This document shows, piece by piece, positions 29,231 to 37,211 of a stretch of 64,000 nucleotides of DNA. The position numbers were made by a program, and so were the translations under genes. Each line of letters starts with the position of its first letter. Positions within the stretch are counted from its first letter, which is position 1. The stretch covers positions 682,001 through 746,000 of the forward strand of contig NZ_JAVCWF010000001.1 of the NCBI RefSeq assembly GCF_031085375.1. The letters run 5' to 3'. Origin of the DNA: Lactiplantibacillus brownii. Its GTDB lineage: Bacteria; Bacillota; Bacilli; Lactobacillales; Lactobacillaceae. Below the pieces are notes generated by a model that made no database searches, had not been told where the DNA came from, and was given only the letters and a program-made list of their open reading frames with translations.

Positions 29231-30228
29231 GAAAATATACGTTTAAAACGCAACGGCCTAAGATTGTCGTGATCGGTGGGGGAACTGGTTTGCCAGTTGT
29301 CTTGAATGGGTTACGAAAACAAGCCGTTGATATTACCGCTGTTGTCACGGTGGCCGATGATGGGGGATCTTCCGGGATCATTCGGAATTATGTCAACGTT
29401 GTGCCACCTGGTGATATTCGGAATGTCATGGTAGCCTTATCGAATTTACCACACCTTTACAAAGACATTTTCCAATATCGTTTCCAAGGTGATGACCAAT
29501 TTTTTGCGGGCCATGCGATTGGAAACTTGATTATTGCTGCTCTGACAGAAATGAAGTCAGGGGTCTTTGATGCGGTCCAAGAACTCTCCCACATGATGCA
29601 AGTTGACGGCCACGTTTATCCCGCAGCCAATGAAGCCTTAACTTTGCATGGTCGTTTTAAGGACGGTTCAGAGCTTGTGGGTGAGGCGGAAATTACCGCT
29701 GCTCATAAGTCACTGGATCGGGTTTGGGTGACCGACAAAGATGGCAATAATCCCGAAGCCGTTCAACCCGTGATTGATGCCATCATGCAGGCCGATCAGA
29801 TTGTCTTAGGCCCAGGGAGTTTGTTTACAAGTATTTTACCTAATTTGACGATTGATAATATCGGCCGGGCGGTCTGTGAAACGGATGCCGAAGTCGTGTA
29901 TATTTGTAATATTATGACGCAAAAGGGTGAAACCGATAACTTTTCGGATGCAGATCATGTGCGCGTCTTGAATCGACATCTTGGTGATAACTTTATTAAT
30001 ACAGTCTTAGTTAATACCGAAAAAGTTCCAGATGATTACATGGATTTCCATAAGTTCAACGAAGTTTCTCGCCAAGTTAGTCATGATTTTCGCGGGTTAC
30101 GGGATCAAGGTTGCAAGGTGATCTCAGCTAATTTCTTAAAGTTACGGGACAATGGGGCCTTCCATGATGGCGACCAAGTTGTGACGGAACTGATGAATTT
30201 AGTGGGACACTCCGACGTTTTAAGATAG
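29227..30228 (+). CDS. yvcK: YvcK family protein (gluconeogenesis factor, CofD-like)
   Basis: 333 residues with the CofD/YvcK fold: [16 protein letters not shown] near residue 15, VADDGGSSG, the [13 protein letters not shown] motif, and [14 protein letters not shown]. In bacilli it is needed for growth on gluconeogenic carbon and affects cell wall synthesis; it binds UDP-sugars. ATGA overlap with rapZ; whiA follows after 12 bp. Confidence 0.93.
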   Translation: MRKYTFKTQRPKIVVIGGGTGLPVVLNGLRKQAVDITAVVTVADDGGSSGIIRNYVNVVPPGDIRNVMVALSNLPHLYKDIFQYRFQGDDQFFAGHAIGNLIIAALTEMKSGVFDAVQELSHMMQVDGHVYPAANEALTLHGRFKDGSELVGEAEITAAHKSLDRVWVTDKDGNNPEAVQPVIDAIMQADQIVLGPGSLFTSILPNLTIDNIGRAVCETDAEVVYICNIMTQKGETDNFSDADHVRVLNRHLGDNFINTVLVNTEKVPDDYMDFHKFNEVSRQVSHDFRGLRDQGCKVISANFLKLRDNGAFHDGDQVVTELMNLVGHSDVLR

Positions 30229-30240
30229 GAGGACGCTTAG

Positions 30241-31173
30241 ATGTCATACGCCAGTGAAGTTAAAAAAGAACTAACCAACCTCGCTGTCCATCGCGAGAAT
30301 GCGAAGGCTGAACTAATGGCCTTGATTCGAATGAACGGGACGATTAGTTTAGCTAATCATCACTTTATTTTGAATATTCAGACGGAAAATCCGGCCATCG
30401 CGCGGCGTATTTATCGGTTATTGAAGCAATTTTATGATGTGGCCAGTGAGTTGATCGTACGTCGCAAAATGAAATTGAATAAGAATAACTTATATATCGT
30501 GCGCCTAAAAACGGGGACGGACATGGTTTTGGCAGATCTGGGGATTCTCAAAGATCTGCAGATTGTGGAAGTCGCCCCGACTGAGGTTTTGACGGATGAT
30601 GCAGCTGTTCGTTCGTATTTACGCGGCGCATTTTTAGCTGGTGGCTCGGTCAACAATCCGGAAACTTCACGATATCATTTGGAAATCTATTCACTGTATG
30701 AAGAACATAACAAAATGATTTCCCAAATGATGAACAATTATGGGCTGAACTCACGTACGACGGATCGTCGTGGTGGGTTTATCACCTATATCAAGGAAGC
30801 CGAAAAAATTGCAGATTTCTTATCGTTAATTGGCGCGACAACGGGAATGTTAAAATTCGAAGATGTCCGTATCATGCGTGACATGCGAAACTCGGTGAAC
30901 CGGTTAGTGAATTGCGAAAATGCGAATATGGATAAGGTTGCCAATGCGTCCAGTCAGCAGATTGAAAATATCATGTTGATTGATGCTACGGTGGGCTTAA
31001 AACAATTGCCAATCAAGTTACAAGAGGTTGCGATTGCGCGTTTAGCCCATCGGGAAGTTAGCCTGAAAGAGCTTGGGACTTTAGTGCCGGGTGGGCCAAT
31101 TTCCAAGTCGGGAATCAATCACCGGTTACGGAAAATCAACCAATTTGCTGCCCAGCTACAAAAGGATGCCTAG
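30241..31173 (+). CDS. whiA: WhiA, sporulation-regulator-family DNA-binding protein
   Basis: 310 residues: LAGLIDADG-homing-endonuclease-like N-terminal domain ([12 protein letters not shown]) and C-terminal helix-turn-helix ([13 protein letters not shown]). In Firmicutes WhiA acts in cell division and chromosome segregation. Last gene of the operon, ended by a strong terminator. Confidence 0.95.
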   Translation: MSYASEVKKELTNLAVHRENAKAELMALIRMNGTISLANHHFILNIQTENPAIARRIYRLLKQFYDVASELIVRRKMKLNKNNLYIVRLKTGTDMVLADLGILKDLQIVEVAPTEVLTDDAAVRSYLRGAFLAGGSVNNPETSRYHLEIYSLYEEHNKMISQMMNNYGLNSRTTDRRGGFITYIKEAEKIADFLSLIGATTGMLKFEDVRIMRDMRNSVNRLVNCENANMDKVANASSQQIENIMLIDATVGLKQLPIKLQEVAIARLAHREVSLKELGTLVPGGPISKSGINHRLRKINQFAAQLQKDA

Positions 31174-31188
31174 TGCTAAAATAGTTTT

Positions 31189-31222
31189 AAAAAAAGTTTG
31201 GACCAATTGTCCAAACTTTTTT
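31189..31222. terminator. Terminator after whiA
   Basis: AAAAAGTTTGGAC-caatt-GTCCAAACTTTTTT, strong and usable on both strands. Confidence 0.88.
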
Positions 31223-31232
31223 AGTTACCCGT

Positions 31233-31773
31233 CTAAAGGTTGAAAGACTCAAAAGCATCACAAATGTTGTAGTACCGGTAACCCATAAGTAAAGTAGACT
31301 CACCTAAATTTAGTGCTCCGTCAGTCAAAATCGGTGTGCTGTGGGGGACGGCGCCAGCCAAGGTACGGTCTGACGCCTCAATTCCAAGCCGACAAAACAC
31401 GTCTTTGAATTGCCCCGCGAGATTAGTCAGCAAAGAACGCCGATTAATCTCGCCGACACTGCACACCGATTTTGACTGACTCCGCTAAGCATAAATAACT
31501 ACTGACTTAGCTGGAGGTTGTTGCTGATAGCATCGGACGTGCAGGTAGTGTTTGACCGGCGTTCTTTTGCCGGCCTTACACCACGGACGGTCCGGGAGAT
31601 TTGCGGCTTTGGCAAAGTTTCCGGGCGAGGTTCAAGACGTTTCTATGGCTTGAACCGGTCCCTCGTCCGCATGTTATCGGCAACAACCGGAAGCGGCAGT
31701 AGTCGACTAGTTTTCATTACCGGATTGTTGAGGTAGTGGTGCAGACCGGCAATTTTTAACTTTCAACCTTTAG
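31233..31773 (+). ncRNA. Large, ornate structured noncoding RNA candidate (~540 nt)
   Basis: No credible gene lies here, but nested complementary segments do. Closing helix P1 is CTAAAGGTTGAAAG/CTTTCAACCTTTAG (31233-31246/31760-31773). Inside it P2 is CCGGTAA/TTACCGG (31275-31281/31717-31723). Inside P2, domain 1 has a perfect 20-bp helix (31320-31339/31461-31480) extended by GTG/CAC and CGGCG/CGCCG, and domain 2 has a 24-bp helix with one bulge (31516-31539/31664-31688). Many local hairpins occur, e.g. GGTTCAAG/CTTGAACC and CCGGC/GCCGG. Two T-G pairs in domain 2 pair only if the plus strand is transcribed. Size and plan resemble the ROOL/GOLLD class; membership is unproven. Confidence 0.6.
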
Positions 31774-31783
31774 TTACTCGTGA

Positions 31784-32455
31784 TTAATGGGCTAGTTCAT
31801 AACTTGTTTGTAAAAATTGCAATAAGTCAGTGTCGGGGATACTGCCGTCTAGGATGACGGTGAACCAATGTTGTTTGTTCATGTGGTAACCGGGGAAAAA
31901 GGTTTGATTATCAATGAGTTGGTCGTGTTGTTTGGCGGTTAACCGAAAATCGACGATGGTTACGAGATCGTCGCTGTCTAAACCAAGCTTACGTTTAGAG
32001 ATCTTCATCAATAACGCATACCATTTTTTGGTGTCACTACGACGCCAAATTGCGTTCTCTGGGAATTTTTGCCAGAGAAATTCGAGTTCGTCGCCATAGT
32101 TTTTGCGACAAGTCTGGATGAGTAAATGTGCTTGCGTCGTTTGAAAAATATCGGTCTCAAAACTCTCAGTAGCGATAGTCTTTAGTACGTTAGTATAAGC
32201 TTCACGAACTTTGGCCACAAAGTCCCCGGTATTGTTGGCATTGAGGTGCAACGTGTAAGGTTGTTTGGTTTCGTTGTCAATCAGCTCAGTGAGAATCGTG
32301 TCAGGTAAGGTGACGGTAACAGTCAAGGTAAAGGCTTGGTTTAATAATGGTTGCTGCCGGACAAACTGCTGACCTCGTTTTTGAAAACCAGTTTTGAGCA
32401 AGTTTTCAGTTTTAGCACGCTTGTTTTTGAAAATTAATTTAGCAATATTATCCAT
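31784..32455 (-). CDS. MmcQ/YjbR family protein
   Basis: 223 residues. The C-terminal half shows the MmcQ/YjbR (CyaY-like fold) pattern: WRRSDTKKWYALLMKI, LTAKQHDQLI, and FPGYHMNKQHWFTVILDGSIPD. The N-terminal ~100 residues form an extra domain of unknown role. ATG at 32455 (6 nt after GGAGGA) is preferred over the ATG at 32461, which touches the site. Ends 10 bp from the structured RNA region, convergent to it. Confidence 0.7.
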   Translation of the reverse strand: MDNIAKLIFKNKRAKTENLLKTGFQKRGQQFVRQQPLLNQAFTLTVTVTLPDTILTELIDNETKQPYTLHLNANNTGDFVAKVREAYTNVLKTIATESFETDIFQTTQAHLLIQTCRKNYGDELEFLWQKFPENAIWRRSDTKKWYALLMKISKRKLGLDSDDLVTIVDFRLTAKQHDQLIDNQTFFPGYHMNKQHWFTVILDGSIPDTDLLQFLQTSYELAH

Positions 32456-32562
32456 TTTCATTCCTCCAATGAATGGTACTTTAGGTCTAGTCTAGACGCT
32501 ATAGTGGTCAGAATTCAACTGGATTTTTTGGAATTAATTTAATTGTGTCCCAAATAAATCAC

Positions 32563-32592
32563 TTGACAAAAGTAAGTGGCAATCTCTATACT
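32563..32592 (+). promoter_or_regulatory. Strong promoter of the leader peptide/oppA unit
   Basis: Consensus TTGACA (32563-32568), 18-bp spacer, TATACT (32587-32592). Confidence 0.75.
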
Positions 32593-32626
32593 GAAACCAT
32601 CTTATGAAATCGGAGTGACGTTAATC

Positions 32627-32731
32627 ATGCAAAATAATTCTACGCAAATGATGATGTGCTGTCCATGTTGTGAATCTAACAACATGGCTATTTGCGTTGA
32701 ATTACAAGCGTCACTAGTGCATCAAAGTTAA
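32627..32731 (+). CDS. 34-residue Cys-rich leader peptide
   Basis: ATG at 32627, 8 nt after GGAGTGA (32612-32618), opens a 34-codon frame with the run MMMCCPCCE at residues 8-16 and another Cys at 23. Four Cys and three Met codons in nine suggest ribosome stalling when charged tRNA-Cys (or Met) is scarce. The Cys codons overlap a perfect 9-bp hairpin, CCATGTTGT/ACAACATGG (32663-32671/32679-32687). A terminator follows, then oppA. The peptide itself probably has no other function. Confidence 0.65.
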   Translation: MQNNSTQMMMCCPCCESNNMAICVELQASLVHQS

Positions 32732-32762
32732 CGAGATTGAGCTCAAAATCGTTATTTTGAAA

Positions 32763-32804
32763 CGCCTGCTTGGAATCTGACGAGATTCTAAGTGGGCGTT
32801 TTTT
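32763..32804 (+). terminator. Attenuator terminator in the oppA leader
   Basis: Stem of 15 bp with three G-U pairs (CGCCTGCTTGGAATC / GATTCTAAGTGGGCG), then T6. It lies between the leader peptide and oppA. AGATTC in its 3' arm is also complementary to GAATCT (32672-32677) in the loop of the leader hairpin, giving a possible antiterminator. Confidence 0.75.
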
Positions 32805-32861
32805 GTTTCCGATCGGGGTAAGTAAAGTTTAAAAAAGTGAAAATTAAAGGGGCGAAAAGGT

Positions 32862-34514
32862 TTGAAAAAGCGATCAGTGTTAGCAGTTATTTTTAGTTTA
32901 TTATTAGTGACGGTGTTGGCCGCTTGTGGCAAGCAAAGTAGCCAAACGAGTGGTTCTGGCAAGTACGCCGCTAAACAAGTTTTGAATTTATCTTACCCAA
33001 GTACCTTGGATTCGATTGATATTTCCAAGTCGTCTGGTTTTGGAACGACGGGTAATATTTTTGAAAGTTTGTATCGGTTAGGTAAAAACGGGAGTATTAC
33101 CCCCGGCTTGGCAAGTAAAACCAGTGTTTCAAAAGATGGGCTAACTTATAAATTTACGATTCGGGATGCTAAATGGAGTGATGGTTCCGCGATTACGGCT
33201 CAAGATTTTGTTTATTCTTGGCAACGGGCCGTAACACCTAAAACAAAATCACAATACGCCTATTTATTCTCAGGAGTCAAAAATGCCGATGAAATCGTCG
33301 CTGGTAAGAAGTCACCTGAGTCGTTGGGGGTTAGTGCGGTGGGCAAGCACACGTTTGTCGTCACGCTATCAACGCCAATCAAGTATTTTAAGAAGTTGAT
33401 GACTTATCCGTTGTTTGGACCGGTTAGTGAAGCTGCCGTTAAAAAGTGGGGGAGCAAGTATGCGACTAAAGCGCAGTACATGCTCTACAGTGGGCCTTTT
33501 AAATTGGTTGGCTGGACTGGGACTAATAATAGTTGGCAATTTGTGAAAAACAACGACTATTGGGATAAAAAATCAGTACATTTGACTAAGATTAATTACA
33601 CCGTTAATGAAAGTACGACAACGACACTCAATTTGTTCCAAGATAAAAAGCTGGATCTGACGCAGCTCTCCAGTGAACAAGTTAAGAACCTGAAAAGTAA
33701 TGCGGACTATAAGACCTATCCGTATTCAATTACGCAATTCTTATCCTATAACTTCAATGCCTCTAACAGTACAGTCAAAAAAGCGTTGAACAATAAAGAT
33801 ATTCGGCGGGCAATCTCGTTAGCAATTAACCGTAAGCAGTTGGTGACAAAAGTTATTGGTGATGATTCGAGCACGGCCAAAGGGTTAGTTGCTAAGGATT
33901 TGGCCAATAACCCTAAAACTGGGCAAGATTTTGCAACACAGGCTTACTTGAAAAATACGGTCGATTACAATCCGACCTTGGCAAAGAAACTGTGGGCGAA
34001 GGGATTGAAAGAAACTGGAATAAAGAAGCTGACCTTGCGGATGGTTTCGTCTAATGAAGAACCGAATAAGCCAGTTTCACAGTATTACAAAGGTCAATTA
34101 GAAAAAGAACTTGATGGCCTAACCGTTGATCTAGCTAATATTCCGGCTTCTGTCATGAGTCAACGTCGTGAATCTGGAGACTTTGATATTTACCTTGGGA
34201 TGTGGGGCGCTGATTTCAACGATCCAATTTCTTATCTGCAGATTTTCAAAAAGAATAGCGGGTATAATTTTGGTAAATATAGTAGTGCTAAATATGACGC
34301 TCTAGTTGATAAAGCCTCAAATCAGGATGCCAACAATGCGGATGCACGTTGGCAAGATATGGTTGAAGCTGAGCAAATCTTGATGAAGGATCAAGCAATT
34401 GCACCGGTTTATCAAACGGTCTATTCATTCCTAGTTAATCCTAAGGTGAAAGGCATTATCCATAATACTGCTGGGACCCAATGGAATTACAAATACACTT
34501 ATATCGCAAAGTAA
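32862..34514 (+). CDS. oppA: Oligopeptide-binding lipoprotein (OppA type)
   Basis: 550 residues. Lipoprotein signal with lipobox LAAC (Cys ~24), then an SBP_bac_5 fold: SISKSSGFGTTGNIFESLYR..., WSDGSAITAQDFVYSWQRA, and PVYQTVYSF near the end. It captures peptides outside the membrane for an Opp-type ABC importer. No permease or ATPase genes adjoin it, so it serves a transporter encoded elsewhere. TTG start behind AAGGGGCG. Expression is probably controlled by the upstream attenuator; peptides would be a source of cysteine or methionine. Confidence 0.88.
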   Translation: MKKRSVLAVIFSLLLVTVLAACGKQSSQTSGSGKYAAKQVLNLSYPSTLDSIDISKSSGFGTTGNIFESLYRLGKNGSITPGLASKTSVSKDGLTYKFTIRDAKWSDGSAITAQDFVYSWQRAVTPKTKSQYAYLFSGVKNADEIVAGKKSPESLGVSAVGKHTFVVTLSTPIKYFKKLMTYPLFGPVSEAAVKKWGSKYATKAQYMLYSGPFKLVGWTGTNNSWQFVKNNDYWDKKSVHLTKINYTVNESTTTTLNLFQDKKLDLTQLSSEQVKNLKSNADYKTYPYSITQFLSYNFNASNSTVKKALNNKDIRRAISLAINRKQLVTKVIGDDSSTAKGLVAKDLANNPKTGQDFATQAYLKNTVDYNPTLAKKLWAKGLKETGIKKLTLRMVSSNEEPNKPVSQYYKGQLEKELDGLTVDLANIPASVMSQRRESGDFDIYLGMWGADFNDPISYLQIFKKNSGYNFGKYSSAKYDALVDKASNQDANNADARWQDMVEAEQILMKDQAIAPVYQTVYSFLVNPKVKGIIHNTAGTQWNYKYTYIAK

Positions 34515-34539
34515 CTTTGTGGTGGCTAGTGTGAAGATA

Positions 34540-34593
34540 TAAAAAACGGTCGATAATTATTCAGAATTTTCCGAATAATTATCGACCGTTTTT
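34540..34593. terminator. Terminator after oppA
   Basis: AAAAAACGGTCGATAATTATTC pairs perfectly with GAATAATTATCGACCGTTTTTT. Confidence 0.9.
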
Positions 34594-34692
34594 TGTCGTT
34601 AGCCTGTGCTGATTTTAATTAAAAGAGCCGACCGCAGTGAAGTGCCCTACAATTGTTAGACAGATGAGTCTAACGATTGTGGGGTTTTTATT

Positions 34693-35220
34693 ATGACTAA
34701 ATATAGCAGTAAATTTAAAGCTAAGGTGGTTCATGAATATTTGGATGGGGGGATTGGATTAAATGAATTACAACAAAAGTATCAGATTGCCCGGCATAGT
34801 ACTGTTTCTTCATGGGTAAAACGTGCTCAAGTTCATGGTATGAGTTCACTAAAAGTAAGTCATCATCGTAACAAGTATTCACAGGATTATAAGATAAGCG
34901 TGGTAGACTATATTCAAACTCACGAGATCAGTCGTAACCAAGCCGCAATTCACTTTGGAATTTCCAGTAGCCAGGCTAATAGTTGGATGAAAATTTACCA
35001 GGAACAAGGTGTGGCTGGATTGCGTCCTAAACCTCGTGGAAGAAGGTCAACCATGAGTAAACATAAGAATCAAAACCGCTCCCCAAAACGATTAACCGCA
35101 ACTAAAGAGGAAAAATACAAACAACAAATCACTGAATTAAAGCGGCAACTGCACAACGCTGAATTGGATCGTGACATTTTAAAAACACTAGCGACCATAA
35201 CCAGGAAACAACCAAAGTAA
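34693..35220 (+). CDS. IS3-family transposase OrfA (helix-turn-helix subunit)
   Basis: 175 residues with two helix-turn-helix repeats (YSSKFKAKVVHEYLDGG and YSQDYKISVVDYIQTHE starts) and a C-terminal Leu-zipper-like helix (KQQITELKRQLHNAELDRDILKTL). A slippery heptamer T-TTA-AAA at 35178-35184 would allow -1 frameshifting into the orfB frame, which is open from about 35177, to give the OrfAB transposase. Confidence 0.85.
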   Translation: MTKYSSKFKAKVVHEYLDGGIGLNELQQKYQIARHSTVSSWVKRAQVHGMSSLKVSHHRNKYSQDYKISVVDYIQTHEISRNQAAIHFGISSSQANSWMKIYQEQGVAGLRPKPRGRRSTMSKHKNQNRSPKRLTATKEEKYKQQITELKRQLHNAELDRDILKTLATITRKQPK

Positions 35221-35258
35221 AAGCTAATATTGTCTCTAAGTTACGGTCGCGATATCCG

Positions 35259-36080
35259 TTGAAGGAACTACTACGCAAGCTTAAATTGCCTAGAGCGACT
35301 TATTATGACCGTTTAAAGCGTAACCACAAACCTGATAAATACGCTAAGGTCAAACATTTTATTCGACAGGAATATGTTAATTCTGGAGCCAGCTATGGTT
35401 ATCGACGTATGCATAAAGAGGCCATCGATGCTGGATTCACGTATTCCGAAGAAACAATTCGAAAAATCATGACCGATATGGATCTTAAAGTGACCTTATT
35501 CTCCAAACATACTGGCAAATATAGCTCCTATAAGGGGACCGTTGGTAAGATTGCGCCGAACTTGCTCAAACAAAAGTTCAACGCCACCAAGCCTTTAACT
35601 GTCTTGCACACTGATGTAACCCAAGTGGCACTATATAATGGTAAATGGAGCTATATCTCAGTCATTATTGACGAAGCCAGTAAGGAAGTGCTCTCAGCAG
35701 TGACAAGTTATTCACCTAATAAGAAGCTAATCAAAGCGACCTTAAGGACAGCCCAAAAGCATATTCCAAATGATCTTCACCCAATCCTCCATTCCGACCA
35801 AGGATGGCAATATCAAATTCCTGGTTATCAATCAAAGCTCAAAGAAATGGGCATTATTCAAAGCATGTCCCGAAAAGGGAATTGTCATGATAACGCACCC
35901 GTAGAGAGTTTCTTTAGTCTACTTAAGCGGGAGTGTTTGAACCAATACAAGATCAAGAATATTACCGAATTACGCGGTATCCTAAACGCTTATATTGAAT
36001 GGTTTAATCATGATCGAATTTCAATGAAGACAAAAGGCTTAAGCCCTATAAGTTACAGGACTCAAGCCTTAGCAGCATAA
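35259..36080 (+). CDS. IS3-family transposase OrfB (DDE catalytic subunit)
   Basis: 273 residues from the first ATG; in the frameshift product the frame is entered upstream. HTH_21-like N-terminus (PRATYYDRLKR), then the rve integrase core with DDE residues in VLHTDVTQV, HSDQGWQY and PVESFFSLLKRE. Appears intact, so the element may be active. Confidence 0.88.
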   Translation: MKELLRKLKLPRATYYDRLKRNHKPDKYAKVKHFIRQEYVNSGASYGYRRMHKEAIDAGFTYSEETIRKIMTDMDLKVTLFSKHTGKYSSYKGTVGKIAPNLLKQKFNATKPLTVLHTDVTQVALYNGKWSYISVIIDEASKEVLSAVTSYSPNKKLIKATLRTAQKHIPNDLHPILHSDQGWQYQIPGYQSKLKEMGIIQSMSRKGNCHDNAPVESFFSLLKRECLNQYKIKNITELRGILNAYIEWFNHDRISMKTKGLSPISYRTQALAA

Positions 36081-36141
36081 ATTAAATTACCATTTGTCTA
36101 ACTTTTCTATTGCACTTCACAGTCAGCTCAATTCATTTAAC

Positions 36142-36732
36142 TTATTTCAAACTGTTGTTTTCCATGATATCATCGATCAAACCGTAATCTTTAGCTTCTT
36201 GAGCTGTTAAGTAGTTATCACGTTCAGTATCGTGGTTCAATTTTTCAATTGATTGACCAGAATTGTTAGCCAAGATTTCGTTGATCTTCTTACGAGTCTT
36301 CAAAATTTCTTCGGCAACAATTTCGATTTCAGTTTGTTGACCTTGAGCACCACCAGATGGTTGGTGAATCAAGATTTCTGAATTAGGTAAAGCAAACCGC
36401 TTGCCCTTAGTTCCGGATGATGCCAAGACACTGGCCATTGAAGCTGCCATCCCCATGACGATCGTTTGAACATCAGATTTGATGAAGTTCATGGTGTCAT
36501 AGATAGCTAAGCCAGCGGTAACGACGCCACCGGGTGAGTTGATATAAAGGTAGATGTCTTTATCAGAATCTTGGGCATCCAAGAAGAGTAATTGGGCAAT
36601 GATCGCATTCGCCATATTGTCTTCAATGGGACCAGATAACATGATGATACGGTCCTTTAAAAGTCGTGAATAAATGTCATAAGCACGTTCGCCACGTGAT
36701 GACTGTTCGATAACTGTAGGCACTGGATACAT
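36142..36732 (-). CDS. clpP: ATP-dependent Clp protease proteolytic subunit
   Basis: Self-compartmentalised serine protease that works with ClpC/E/X ATPases on misfolded and regulatory proteins. 196 residues with catalytic triad Ser98 (GMAASMAS), His123 (LIHQPSGG) and Asp172. Single gene under a CtsR-type promoter. Confidence 0.97.
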   Translation of the reverse strand: MYPVPTVIEQSSRGERAYDIYSRLLKDRIIMLSGPIEDNMANAIIAQLLFLDAQDSDKDIYLYINSPGGVVTAGLAIYDTMNFIKSDVQTIVMGMAASMASVLASSGTKGKRFALPNSEILIHQPSGGAQGQQTEIEIVAEEILKTRKKINEILANNSGQSIEKLNHDTERDNYLTAQEAKDYGLIDDIMENNSLK

Positions 36733-36790
36733 AACTTGTTAGCCTCCTAAGGTTTCAATAGATTAATTAGCTGCTTGCTAATATAAATGT

Positions 36791-36820
36791 AGTTTACCGC
36801 TAAGGTCAGTAAAGGTCAAA
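36791..36820 (-). promoter_or_regulatory. clpP promoter with CtsR operator
   Basis: On the plus strand GGTCAGTAAAGGTCAAA (36804-36820) matches the CtsR heptad repeat GGTCAAANANGGTCAAA closely. On the minus strand it overlaps the -35 TTGACC, followed by a 17-bp spacer and TAAACT. Heat/stress derepression is expected. Confidence 0.8.
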
Positions 36821-36841
36821 AGAAAAACCTCAAAAACAAAA

Positions 36842-36922
36842 TTCCGTTTTGCGTGGTTTCATGGTATACTTAGGCTTCTATCATATACGGCTTGAGATTG
36901 GGTGATCCCAATCTCTTTTTTT
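36842..36922 (+). ncRNA. Short transcription unit (possible ~45-nt sRNA) divergent from clpP
   Basis: Promoter-like TTCCGT, 17-bp spacer, extended -10 TGG-TATACT (36862-36870). A strong terminator, GAGATTGGG-tgat-CCCAATCTC-T7 (36894-36922), follows only ~25 bp after the expected start. No open frame with a ribosome site lies between them. Confidence 0.4.
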
Positions 36923-37027
36923 CGGTCTAAAATTATTGACCAACTTGCGAGCTCAGGTGTTGGTGAGCGGTTGGAGTATGGTATGATGAAAGCGGTGCAT
37001 TTGTGACTATTCCGTAAAAGTAAGTAT

Positions 37028-37052
37028 AAAAAAAGCTGAGAATAATCTCAGC
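37028..37052 (-). terminator. Terminator of tRNA-Arg
   Basis: On the minus strand GCTGAGA-ttat-TCTCAGC-T7, directly after the tRNA 3' end. Confidence 0.88.
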
Positions 37053-37058
37053 AACTGA

Positions 37059-37130
37059 TGCGCCCGGAGGGAATCGAACCCCCATTTCAAGAACCGGAAT
37101 CTTACGTGCGATCCATTACACTACGGGCGC
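37059..37130 (-). tRNA. tRNA-Arg (anticodon CCG)
   Basis: Minus-strand cloverleaf: acceptor GCGCCCG/CGGGCGC, D stem GTGT/GCAC, anticodon stem TAAGA/TCTTG with loop TTCCGGT (anticodon CCG, reads CGG), T arm GGGGG-TTCGATT-CCCTC, discriminator A. CCA is not encoded. A TATAAT lies on the minus strand at 37142-37147. Confidence 0.92.
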
Positions 37131-37211
37131 CTAAACAACATATTATAGTTTAGCGGATTATGGATAAAAACACAAGGGTTATTAATAAAAATGTTTTGGG
37201 AGGAATTAATG

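Larger units (their letters stand above)
34638..36119 (+). mobile_element. IS3-family element, IS150 group (1482 bp)
   Basis: Imperfect terminal inverted repeats of ~29 bp begin TGAAGTGC at both ends and share GTTAGACA. A 3-bp duplication CAG flanks it (34635-34637 and 36120-36122). Two overlapping-phase genes encode OrfA and OrfB. It is inserted between the oppA terminator and the clpP 3' end without breaking a gene. Confidence 0.88.

Noticed and set aside
31233..31466. Minus-strand 77-codon frame in the structured RNA region
   Set aside because: No ribosome site, no family resemblance, and the sequence is explained by long RNA helices. The same holds for the plus-strand frame at 31518-31736.
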